A stretch of DNA of 5,237 nucleotides from Calditrichota bacterium (GCA_020057985.1 JAGVEU010000261.1:1-5237), one strand, 5' to 3'. Counted from the first letter of the stretch, positions 1-5,237 are shown. A program made the numbers and translations. The notes: generated from the sequence alone by a model not told the origin.

Positions 1-169
1 GCTGATTGGCAGTGGCGAGCCCATGCTCACTACGCACTTGATTCCGCGTAACGGATTCAGCAATGCAGACGCCTTGTCCGCCGCGCAGATTCTACTGAAG
101 AATCGCTACGGCATCGAACATGTCACATTACAGGTTGATCCAAAGCTCTGCCAGGGCGCGCATGATTAA
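1..169 (+). CDS. Cation diffusion facilitator (CDF) family metal transporter, C-terminal end (5' truncated)
   Basis: This is the last 55 residues of a protein that begins outside the window; the frame opens at base 2 and stops with TAA at 167-169. CDF proteins export divalent cations such as zinc, cobalt, cadmium, iron or manganese from the cytoplasm by cation/proton exchange. The part seen here is the cytoplasmic C-terminal metal-binding domain that follows the transmembrane region. The evidence is the segment GSGEPMLTTHLIPR, where CDF proteins have the strand and His around 'G...LtaHl', followed by a helix and the ending YGIEHVTLQVD, which matches the family's characteristic 'gI.HvTiQvE' strand. 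A Cys and a His lie close to the C-terminus (LCQGAHD), a common place for extra metal ligands. The transported metal cannot be told without the membrane part. No simple terminator follows directly; a long palindrome starts 13 bases after the stop. Confidence 0.85.
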   Translation, partial: LIGSGEPMLTTHLIPRNGFSNADALSAAQILLKNRYGIEHVTLQVDPKLCQGAHD

Positions 170-181
170 TTGTGCAACAAA

Positions 182-312
182 TATAGTCCTTCTCGAAAGT
201 GGGTTGTGATGCTGCTCGCCGAGCCCTGCAGTTACTAGGCAGTACCGTCCTCGGTGCTGCTCTTCGACCTGATGGAATCCGTGATCGCAACCTACTTTCG
301 GGAAGAACTATA
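182..312. repeat. 131-base imperfect palindrome; MITE-like element or structured RNA
   Basis: The first 29 bases (182-210, starting TATAGTCC) and the last 29 (284-312, ending AACTATA) are inverted copies. Twenty-five positions are Watson-Crick pairs. Read as plus-strand RNA, three of the four others are G-U wobbles (186-side positions 193, 201 and 207 with 301, 293 and 287) and one is C-A. Inside lies a second stem, 217-223 with 250-256, and within it a small CTGC/GCAG pairing at 226-229 and 239-242. Both ends read TATA, compatible with insertion at a TA dinucleotide as used by IS630/Tc1-type elements, but no clear flanking duplication beyond that is visible. No credible protein is encoded. 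It could be a miniature transposable element, an IS remnant or a folded RNA at the 3' end of the transporter message. The palindrome itself is certain; its nature is inferred. Confidence 0.65.
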
Positions 313-338
313 ATTATCAGGCATAGCAAGTCCACCCG

Positions 339-357
339 TTACCTCACAAGAAGGTAA
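339..357 (+). other. Short hairpin in the leader region
   Basis: TTACCT (339-344) pairs with AGGTAA (352-357) around a seven-base loop. It is not followed by a T-run, so it is unlikely to be a terminator. It lies between the palindromic element and the YHS-like gene, and its role is unknown. Confidence 0.3.
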
Positions 358-380
358 TTGGAGCGCACCCCAGACCGCGC

Positions 381-497
381 GTGAAAAAAACACATGGAAA
401 AATCGTCCGATTCGTAGTCCTGTCGGCGATCATTGCAGGAGTGAACCCCCATTCACTTTCAATCCTGCAACGGCACTCATCACAGGTCACTCAGTGA
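381..497 (+). CDS. Possible 38-residue signal-peptide-like small ORF (doubtful)
   Basis: A GTG-started frame gives a peptide beginning MKKTHGKIVRF, followed by the hydrophobic run VVLSAIIAGV and a short polar tail ending in TGA at 495-497. A positively charged start followed by a hydrophobic core is what a signal peptide or a tiny membrane peptide looks like, so this could be a leader peptide or the stub of a lost exported protein. Against it, the nearest GGAG (360-363) is 17 bases from the GTG, too far to be a normal ribosome binding site, and a strong hairpin (433-470) lies inside the frame. It ends 24 bases before the start of the YHS-like gene. I rate it as more likely chance than real. 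Confidence 0.2.
   Translation: MKKTHGKIVRFVVLSAIIAGVNPHSLSILQRHSSQVTQ
433..470 (+). promoter_or_regulatory. Bulged hairpin upstream of the YHS-like gene
   Basis: TTGCAGG (433-439) pairs perfectly with CCTGCAA (464-470), and the directly adjoining AGTGAA (440-445) pairs with TTCACT (452-457). This gives 13 pairs around the loop CCCCCA, with a single six-base bulge (458-463) on the 3' side. It lies 51 bases before the ATG at 522. No T-run follows, so this is probably not a terminator. It could be an mRNA leader structure or a protein-binding site. The pairing is seen directly; the regulatory role is inferred. Confidence 0.4.
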
Positions 498-499
498 TC
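485..499 (+). promoter_or_regulatory. Palindrome near the YHS-like start, possible operator
   Basis: TCACT (487-491) and AGTGA (493-497) form a perfect inverted repeat around one base. The symmetry extends outward to G485/C499, with a G-T pair at 486/498. It ends 22 bases before the ATG of the YHS-like gene, a suitable place for a repressor or metalloregulator to bind. I could not place a convincing -35/-10 pair near it, so the operator call is weak. Confidence 0.25.
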
Positions 500-521
500 A
501 AATTCTAACACGGAGATTATC

Positions 522-932
522 ATGACAAGAGTCTTTCAATTCCTCACAATCATTAATTTGGTCGGGCTGATATTGTTAGGGTTCCTCTGGTTCAAGTCTA
601 AGGAGCCATCTCAATCAGCTGTGCCCGCACCGACGGCCAGCAGTCCATCTGCTCCGAAACTCACGCCCATGTCAACGCCACCCACAACGAATCCGACACC
701 CGTGACCATCAATAATCAGATGGCTGACATCAAGGGCGAAGCGGGCAAACCGCAGACTGTGGACGTGACCTGTGGGCATGCTGTTGACCGAAACGTCTAT
801 GGCGATTATGAAGGAAATCGAGTCTTCTTCCACAGCCCTGGAAACAAAACCCAATTCGAGTCAAACGTGGCGGGGAACCTTCAGAAGATCAAGGAAAAGG
901 GCATCTTGCTGGAGAAAGCATCTGGTAAGTGA
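522..932 (+). CDS. Membrane-anchored small protein with degenerate YHS-like domain
   Basis: The 136-residue protein starts at the ATG preceded by GGAG (512-515) with six bases between. It has three parts: an N-terminal hydrophobic segment (about residues 5-24, IINLVGLILLGFLWF) with no lipobox, a Pro/Thr/Ser-rich linker (about 29-62) and a compact C-terminal domain (about 78-131). That domain resembles small YHS proteins. DVTCG (81-85) stands where these have DPVCG, then comes NVYGDYEGNRVFF (91-103) where they have 'lYvdYeGkrvYF', then NKTQFESN and a final helix ending KGILLEK. YHS domains bind metals, often copper or zinc, and occur in metal ATPases and resistance loci. Here the usual downstream cysteines of 'FCcpgC' are His104, Ser105 and Asn108, so only Cys84 remains, with His86 and His104 near it. 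The upstream CDF transporter fits a metal-related role, which is inference. The linker suggests the domain faces the periplasm, but charges on both sides of the anchor leave topology open. Confidence 0.7.
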   Translation: MTRVFQFLTIINLVGLILLGFLWFKSKEPSQSAVPAPTASSPSAPKLTPMSTPPTTNPTPVTINNQMADIKGEAGKPQTVDVTCGHAVDRNVYGDYEGNRVFFHSPGNKTQFESNVAGNLQKIKEKGILLEKASGK

Positions 933-971
933 CCGTTACACGGCTGCTGACTCACTCACAAGCGCTGAAAA

Positions 972-1005
972 AAAAGCGGGCGATCAGATTCGATCTCCCG
1001 CTTTT
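972..1005 (+). terminator. Rho-independent terminator after the YHS-like gene, possibly bidirectional
   Basis: AAAAGCGGG (972-980) pairs with CCCGCTTTT (997-1005). After a single C/T mismatch the stem continues as GATC/GATC around the loop AGATTC. The plus strand continues CATTTCTT, and the preceding run of eight A (968-975) supplies a T-run in the other direction. The hairpin begins 40 bases after the stop of the YHS-like gene. Confidence 0.8.
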
Positions 1006-1077
1006 CATTTCTTCCGCCTATTCCTTATACCCTTTTGGGGTCTTATAGTGTTTCTTGAAAAGGTTCCAACATGTGTG

Positions 1078-1120
1078 CCGAGCAGGGTTAAGGTCCTCCG
1101 CAACCCTGCCGGAATCTTTT
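1078..1120 (+). terminator. Hairpin followed by a T-rich tract, possible second terminator
   Basis: GCAGGGTT (1082-1089) pairs perfectly with AACCCTGC (1102-1109). CCG (1078-1080) and CGG (1110-1112) extend the stem past a bulged A. The sequence then runs AATCTTTT (1113-1120), which resembles an intrinsic terminator on the plus strand. The 12-base loop contains TCCTCC. It could back up the terminator at 972-1005, end an unrecognised small RNA, or belong to a repeat. Confidence 0.45.
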
Positions 1121-1334
1121 GTCGGATTGTTTTCAAGGACTGCTATAGCGTGGATTCAACCCCAGCATTATCAACCACTTGAACATCCATGCAACTTTTT
1201 TGGTCTTCGTGCGTCTAATAAGTAACAGGCCGATAGCTCGACACGATCACCTAAGTACAGTATTTTCATTCCAATAACGGAATAATAGGTCTCCTGTCCA
1301 ACTTTGCCTCCAGAACAAAAAACAAGCACTTACT

Positions 1335-1379
1335 TGTCATTCCCGCTTGCACTTCTGTCATTCCCGCGAAAGCGGGAAT
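1335..1379. repeat. ATTCCC...GGGAAT palindromic repeat with a half copy beside it
   Basis: ATTCCCGC (1360-1367), loop GAAA and GCGGGAAT (1372-1379) form a perfect eight-base-pair stem. The 12-base leader TGTCATTCCCGC occurs twice, at 1335-1346 and 1356-1367, exactly 21 bases apart, so a truncated copy sits next to the complete one. The core matches the ATTCCC-N8-GGGAAT pattern of the dRS3 repeats known from Neisseria; related sequences are scattered between genes in many bacterial genomes. The family match is from memory; the structure is seen directly. Confidence 0.7.
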
Positions 1380-1517
1380 CCAAAATCCTAAAAATAAACG
1401 AATCGAGTCAGTTTTCAGCCTGTTTTTGGGCACCTCTTCCAAGGCTAACCCTTTCATAATTCTGGAATAAAAGCCAGTTCGTTCCGTCAAAAATATTTTT
1501 AGGGCAGCGAACGGGTC

Positions 1518-1551
1518 AAAAAAGGAGAGGCCGCATAAGCAGCCTCCTCTC
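1518..1551 (-). terminator. Rho-independent terminator of the tricorn-like protease gene
   Basis: Read on the minus strand, GAGAGG (from 1551) pairs with CCTCTC (ending 1525), with an imperfect inner stem through GGCTGC/GCGGCC and loop TTAT. It is followed by six T (plus-strand A-run 1518-1523). It begins about 25 bases after the protease stop codon, the normal position for its terminator. Confidence 0.75.
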
Positions 1552-1579
1552 ATCCTTCATCCTTCCGCCTTCGTCCTTA
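1552..1579. repeat. Short seven-base tandem repeat over the protease stop
   Basis: Four consecutive seven-base units, ATCCTTC, ATCCTTC, CGCCTTC and GTCCTTA, fill the space between the protease stop codon and its terminator. The first two are identical. The last contains the stop codon as read on the minus strand (TAA). This is probably a small slippage product without function. Confidence 0.4.
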
Positions 1580-4500
1580 CTTTTTGACTCCTTTTGGTGT
1601 CTTGATTGGATAGGCTGGCTTGAGTGGAACCTTCATCGGTTCGTTTTTCATCTTGTCATGAAGATGTTTGATCGCATAGTCGAGTTGCTCGTCCACGCCT
1701 TCCATAACCTGCTTGGGATGGTTCTCCACATCCTTGTCCGGCGAGACTCCCGGCCCTTCGATAAGCCATGTGCCTTCCTTGCCCCAGCCGGTGAATTCCG
1801 GTTGCGTGAGCATACCGCGATCCACAAAGGGTTTGTCGCTGCGGATTCCGACCCAGCCGCCCCACGTGCGCTTTCCAACCAACGGCCCTAATTTCAACCG
1901 CTTCCAGCCTTCCGAAAATGTCTCACCATCTGAACCTGTTGCGCCGTTGCACACGGCCACCATCGGGCCGTAGAATGAACTTCCCGGCCGGACATAGCGC
2001 GAACCGTTACGGGCGCCGCCCCAACTCCACGTCGTGCGCTGAAGCTGCGACAAAATCCATTCAGCAATGTTGCCGCCGCCGTTATTGCGGACGTCCATAA
2101 TGAGTGCCTTCTTGCCGGACTGCACGTAAAATTCCTTCATCCATTGTTCCATGCCCGGAGGGGACATGTCGGACAAGTGCACGTACGCAATCGAGTCGCC
2201 GCCGTTTTTGCGCACATATTCCATCCGGCCATTCACCCAATCCCAATAGCGCACTTCGCCTTCATCGCCGAGCGGTTTCACGACAATCTTGCGCGCTCCA
2301 TCGAGGGACGGCTTGGAGTTGATTGAGACCAGCACGAGTTTGTCCGCTTTATTATCGAGCAGGCTGAGATAGTTGGATACACTGTTCGTGGGCACATTGT
2401 CAATGGCGACGATGTACTCACCGGATTTCACATTCATGCCCGGTTCATTAAGCGGGCTTGTGCGCTGCCGTTCCCAGCGTTCACCGCCGAGAATGCGATC
2501 AATGCGATAAAATCCGTCGCTTGTCCGCGTGACATCCACTCCGAGCAACCCCACTCCTACCGTCTTGCCGCGCTGTGTGTCGCCGCCAAAGACGTAGGTG
2601 TGACCGGCATTGAGTTCACCGATCAGTTGCGCGATCACGTCGTTGAGTTCGTCACGGGTACGAAGCCGGGGCAATAGTGAAGCATAATGCTCACGTTGCG
2701 CTTGCCAGTCAATCCCGTGCATATTGGGCGCGTAGAAAAAATCACGTTCAAGCCGCCATGCTTCATTGTAAACCTGTTGCCACTCGGTGCGCGGATCTAC
2801 GTCATAGATCCAGTCTTCCAAATGCAGACCGGCATCCTTGTCGTCTTTGTCGGCTTCAGGAACTTTGTCGGCGCCGGCGTCCATGATCACAAAACCGTCT
2901 TTCTTCCGCACGGCGATTTTCTTGCGGTCGGACGATAATGTGTAGCCGCGAACTCCGCTGACAACTTCGCTGACCTTGGTTTTCTTGATGTCAAAAAGAT
3001 TGAGAGTGGCAGCCAGATCTTCCTCGTCTTCGTAAGAACTGGAGCGCATGCCGCGCGAAGGCCACGAAACATAATAGAGCTTGTCTTCAATTGCCCAGAT
3101 TCCGCCGTAATTACCGGGGTCAATGGGCAGCTTTACGAGTCGGTCGCCGAGTCCGTCCCACACAATATTAACCTTGACCTTCTCTTCCTTCTTCTTGTCC
3201 TTCTCTTTGTCCTTGTCATCGTCTTTCTTCTCGTCTTTCTCATCTTTCTTGTCTTCTTTTGCGGTGCCGTCTTCCAAATAGGTATACGGACTCTTGGTTT
3301 CAGGCTCAAGAGCCAAAGCGAAAATCTGCCACGGTTCGAGCACAACGAAACTCCAGTCTATGGCCGATCCGTAGGCATTCATGAAGCGCGAGGAAGCAAA
3401 GTAGAGCCACTTGCCTTTCGGATCCCAAGTCGGATTGGTGCTGGAGTACATTCTGTCCGTGACTTCGTGCACTTCCTTTTCGGTGAGGTCATAGATGTGA
3501 ATCGCTTGGTTACCCTCATCGTTTTGTAGACTAACCGAGTATGCGATATAGCGGGAATCAGGAGACCATTCGTAGTCGCGGATTTCCCACTGCGAGCTGT
3601 CAATCGGTGTGGTCTTGCCGGAAGTCATATCCACCAGTTGCAGAGCGCGATGGCAATCCCCGTAGACCGCCCATTTGCTGTCCGGTGAAATTGCAGGGGT
3701 AAAATTCCAACCGCTGGTGCCGTCGGCGAGTTTCTTGGGTTCACCCGTACCGTCTGCAGAATACAAATAGAGCGCTTCTTCGCCACCCTGATCCGACCAT
3801 GCCAGAATCTGCTTTCCATCGGGTGTAAAACTGGCGTCTTTTTCGCGTGCACCCAGTGTGCGGGAGACTTGATGAATGATTCCGCGCCGCTCGGTGGGAA
3901 CTGTGAACAACTCGCCGCGCGCGCCAACCAGCAGACGTTTACCCTCCGGCCCAAGCGCGAAATCAGACGTGTATTCGTCCGGTGAAACAAATTTTCCGCG
4001 TGTCTGGAGCATGTCGCTCGGCAGCTTGATGTCAATCTTCCGATCCTGATTCGTGCGAATATCATAGACCCAAATATCTGCGCCGAGGGAATACGCGATC
4101 TTGCCATCAGCCAAAGTCGGCCAACGCGCATCCCAATCAGTATGATTGGTATGCTGCTGAAGATCAGAGCCGTCCGGTTTTATCGAATGAAGATTATTCC
4201 GCGCATCGTTATCCCGTATGAAGTAGATCCTGTCGCCGTGCCACATGGGTGACGTCTCGTTGCCTTCGGAGTTTGTCACGTTCACGTAGTCGTGTGTCTT
4301 GGTGCTTCCCACCCAGATATCCGTAGCCATGCCGCCTTTATACCGCTTCCACCAGTCATAGCCCATGTAGCGGTGAGCAGTCCGATTGTATGCAATGCGG
4401 TTACCGTTCGGCTCGAAAGTAATTAAAGCCGCCTCATCCACGGGAACAGGCTCCGGATAGATGCCATCAAGCCCCACAGTGTAGCAGCGCCACTTGCCGG

Positions 4501-4903
4501 GGCCGGGATCACGCAATGACCTAAAGGACACTTTGCCATCCGGTGTCCAGCCGGTGACGATATCTACTGTAGGATGAAAGGTCAGACGGTTGGGTTCGCC
4601 GCCTTCAGAGGGTATCACATAGACATCGAGATTGCCATCGTAATTGCCACTGAAGGCAATCCATTTTCCGTCCGGCGAGAAAACAGAAAAGCGTTCTTCA
4701 CCGGATGCTGTAGTGAGACGTCGTGCCGTCCCGCCGCTAAGCGGAGCCTCCCACAAGTCTCCTTCGGCTGTGAAAACAACGCGATCCCCGTAAGCGGTGG
4801 GATAGCGATAGTATCCCTGATCACTGGCCGATGCCGCGCCAACAAGGGCAAACAGTATGACCGGGAGCAGAAAAGTGCGAATCAATGTGCGTGAACTAAG
4901 CAT
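1577..4903 (-). CDS. Exported tricorn-like protease (peptidase family S41)
   Basis: This complete 1108-residue protein is close in size to Thermoplasma tricorn (1071 residues), which cuts oligopeptides into shorter peptides. A signal peptide covers about residues 1-26 (hydrophobic LLPVILFALVG, likely cleavage after ASA), so it should act in the periplasm or outside. Domains in order: two beta-propellers (about 30-310 and 310-675) with repeated TolB-type motifs such as SPDGKWIAFS (76), TPDGK (120 and 360), SPDSKW (406) and SPDSRYIAYS (447); a Lys/Asp/Glu-rich segment (545-577); the C1 helical domain (about 705-771); a PDZ domain (about 785-878); and the S41 core (about 900-1085). By alignment with tricorn the catalytic residues are His768 in NAGHTY, Ser991 in TGSDGE and Glu1049 in LIEGPGVSPD. 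Gly767 stands where tricorn has Ser745. The start is supported by AAGGAAGA (4920-4913) nine bases upstream. It appears monocistronic, with its own promoter and terminator. Confidence 0.95.
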   Translation of the reverse strand: MLSSRTLIRTFLLPVILFALVGAASASDQGYYRYPTAYGDRVVFTAEGDLWEAPLSGGTARRLTTASGEERFSVFSPDGKWIAFSGNYDGNLDVYVIPSEGGEPNRLTFHPTVDIVTGWTPDGKVSFRSLRDPGPGKWRCYTVGLDGIYPEPVPVDEAALITFEPNGNRIAYNRTAHRYMGYDWWKRYKGGMATDIWVGSTKTHDYVNVTNSEGNETSPMWHGDRIYFIRDNDARNNLHSIKPDGSDLQQHTNHTDWDARWPTLADGKIAYSLGADIWVYDIRTNQDRKIDIKLPSDMLQTRGKFVSPDEYTSDFALGPEGKRLLVGARGELFTVPTERRGIIHQVSRTLGAREKDASFTPDGKQILAWSDQGGEEALYLYSADGTGEPKKLADGTSGWNFTPAISPDSKWAVYGDCHRALQLVDMTSGKTTPIDSSQWEIRDYEWSPDSRYIAYSVSLQNDEGNQAIHIYDLTEKEVHEVTDRMYSSTNPTWDPKGKWLYFASSRFMNAYGSAIDWSFVVLEPWQIFALALEPETKSPYTYLEDGTAKEDKKDEKDEKKDDDKDKEKDKKKEEKVKVNIVWDGLGDRLVKLPIDPGNYGGIWAIEDKLYYVSWPSRGMRSSSYEDEEDLAATLNLFDIKKTKVSEVVSGVRGYTLSSDRKKIAVRKKDGFVIMDAGADKVPEADKDDKDAGLHLEDWIYDVDPRTEWQQVYNEAWRLERDFFYAPNMHGIDWQAQREHYASLLPRLRTRDELNDVIAQLIGELNAGHTYVFGGDTQRGKTVGVGLLGVDVTRTSDGFYRIDRILGGERWERQRTSPLNEPGMNVKSGEYIVAIDNVPTNSVSNYLSLLDNKADKLVLVSINSKPSLDGARKIVVKPLGDEGEVRYWDWVNGRMEYVRKNGGDSIAYVHLSDMSPPGMEQWMKEFYVQSGKKALIMDVRNNGGGNIAEWILSQLQRTTWSWGGARNGSRYVRPGSSFYGPMVAVCNGATGSDGETFSEGWKRLKLGPLVGKRTWGGWVGIRSDKPFVDRGMLTQPEFTGWGKEGTWLIEGPGVSPDKDVENHPKQVMEGVDEQLDYAIKHLHDKMKNEPMKVPLKPAYPIKTPKGVKK
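3173..3268 (-). other. Low-complexity charged segment within the protease
   Basis: Residues 546-577 consist almost only of Lys, Asp and Glu, with runs such as KDEKDEKKDDDKDKEKDKKK, and leave a CTT/GTC-rich pyrimidine tract on the plus strand. It lies in the second propeller region, just before the KVNIVWDGLGDR strand. From memory, exported bacterial tricorn relatives often carry a charged insertion at this place, so it is probably a surface loop and not a sequencing artefact. The reading frame is intact across it. Confidence 0.7.
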
Positions 4904-4987
4904 GTGAATGAATCTTCCTTTGATGAACGATGAGTTTGTCCTATCCTCTTAGAGCAATAAATGCCCGTGATGTTGCTATAATAACTC

Positions 4988-5016
4988 AATATACTCGCTT
5001 TTTCGGAGAGGGTCAA
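4988..5016 (-). promoter_or_regulatory. Sigma-70-like promoter of the protease gene
   Basis: On the minus strand TTGACC (5016-5011) is followed after exactly 17 bases by TATATT (4993-4988), close to the consensus TTGACA/TATAAT. Transcription would begin near 4981, giving a leader of about 77 bases before the ATG at 4903. Another AT-rich site (TTATTATAG) lies just downstream. If the host uses a Bacteroidetes-type sigma factor, the functional -10/-33 could differ. Confidence 0.55.
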
Positions 5017-5071
5017 TTGTATGATGTTGGGGACAGACTATACTCTTAAATATCAACAACTTCAAAATAGA

Positions 5072-5096
5072 AAGCCCGATGCAAATGATCGGGCTT
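5072..5096 (-). terminator. Terminator of the T9SS-tail gene
   Basis: AAGCCCGAT (5072-5080) and ATCGGGCTT (5088-5096) form a perfect nine-pair stem around a seven-base loop. On the minus strand it is followed by TCTATTTTGAAG, a moderate T-tract. It lies 55 bases after the stop of the minus-strand gene at 5151 and upstream of the protease promoter, separating the two transcripts. A smaller CCCC/GGGG pairing sits beside it around 5105-5122. Confidence 0.75.
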
Positions 5097-5150
5097 GAAT
5101 GCTTCCCCCCTGCTTGCGGGGTGTAGGGTGGGTTAGGCAGATTTCAGCGT

Positions 5151-5237
5151 TTATCTGATGAGTATCATCTTCTTCGCATACACAAAATTTCCGGCACTGA
5201 GTTGATAGATATAGACTCCGGAGGCGACAGTTACCCC
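5151..5237 (-). CDS. C-terminal end of a protein with T9SS type A / FlgD-like sorting tail (5' truncated)
   Basis: Only the last 28 residues are in the window, ending with TAA at 5153-5151. They read GVTVASGVYIYQL, then SAGNFVYAKKMILIR. This is the typical end of C-terminal sorting domains of the type IX secretion (Por) family: 'l.SGvYfyrl..g....tkKmvLlr', with the conserved SGVY turn, the strand after it and the basic KK before a hydrophobic end. Such tails direct large secreted enzymes, adhesins or surface proteins through the outer membrane in Bacteroidetes and relatives. The functional part of this protein lies outside the window, so its activity is unknown. The gene runs in the same direction as the protease but has its own terminator. 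Confidence 0.85.
   Translation of the reverse strand, partial: GVTVASGVYIYQLSAGNFVYAKKMILIR

Larger units (their letters stand above)
1006..1517. other. Non-coding region between convergent genes
   Basis: I see no credible gene in this stretch of about 510 bases. It holds a hairpin at 1078-1112, a short ATTCC/GGAAT hairpin at 1268-1283, the ATTCCC palindromic repeat at 1335-1379 and a 12-base perfect AT palindrome at 1489-1500. A minus-strand frame covering 1266-1553 exists, but its translation includes WIPAFAGMT, the well-known spurious product of the ATTCCC repeat, and its start lies in the protease terminator. The region looks like an intergenic tract that has accumulated repeats. Confidence 0.6.

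Noticed and set aside
123..335. A 70-codon minus-strand frame over the CDF end and the palindrome
   Set aside because: It spans a real coding end and an inverted repeat, is rich in Arg, Ser and Pro as random frames are, and shows no domain.
772..1182. A 136-codon plus-strand frame overlapping the YHS-like gene
   Set aside because: It is a shifted frame of the 522-932 gene that runs on through the terminator at 972-1005 into non-coding sequence, with no family resemblance.
1335..1379. Possible CRISPR-type array because of the repeated TGTCATTCCCGC
   Set aside because: There are only two partial units with a nine-base gap and no further repeats; the sequence fits a dispersed palindromic repeat.
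1266..1553. A 95-codon minus-strand frame downstream of the protease
   Set aside because: Its start lies at the edge of the protease terminator, it runs through the ATTCCC repeat giving the familiar spurious WIPAFAGMT, and there is no ribosome binding site or recognisable domain.
3173..3268. Possible frameshift or assembly error at the CTT/GTC-rich tract
   Set aside because: The protease frame stays open on both sides, with expected family sequence before and after, so the charged segment is genuine.
3625..4131. A 168-codon minus-strand frame inside the protease
   Set aside because: It is a shadow of the protease gene, whose intact frame shows clear propeller motifs across the same bases.

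Overview
The window carries the end of a metal-ion transporter, a small membrane-anchored protein with a degenerate YHS-like domain, an exported tricorn-type protease, and the last 28 residues of a protein with a type IX secretion (T9SS) sorting tail. By eye the base composition is balanced. A T9SS-type tail next to an exported tricorn-like S41 protease points to the Fibrobacteres-Chlorobi-Bacteroidetes (FCB) superphylum or a related uncultured phylum. Candidates are Zixibacteria, Latescibacteria, Calditrichaeota, KSB1 or Marinimicrobia; the sequence alone does not allow a finer call.

Layout, left to right. Bases 1-169 (+) encode the C-terminus of a cation diffusion facilitator. Thirteen bases after its stop begins a 131-base imperfect palindrome (182-312) that resembles a miniature inverted-repeat element or a long structured RNA. 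A leader region with several hairpins (313-521) precedes a 136-residue protein (522-932, +) made of a membrane anchor, a Pro/Thr/Ser-rich linker and a YHS-like domain that has lost most of its cysteines. A strong hairpin terminator follows at 972-1005. The non-coding stretch 1006-1517 holds a second hairpin and an ATTCCC...GGGAAT dispersed palindromic repeat.

On the minus strand, 4903-1577 encodes a complete 1108-residue tricorn-like protease with a signal peptide. It has a recognisable promoter (TTGACC, 17 bases, TATATT), a good ribosome binding site and a terminator at 1518-1551, so it looks monocistronic. Upstream of it, also on the minus strand, lies the end of the T9SS-tail protein (5237-5151) with its own terminator at 5072-5096.

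The transporter and the YHS-like protein may belong to one metal-handling locus, because YHS domains are commonly associated with metal transport. They are separated by 352 bases and are probably not one simple operon. The protease and the T9SS-tail protein both appear to be exported, but nothing shows that they act together. I found no clear new defence or mobile system. The observations most worth checking are the palindromic element at 182-312 and the altered YHS domain.
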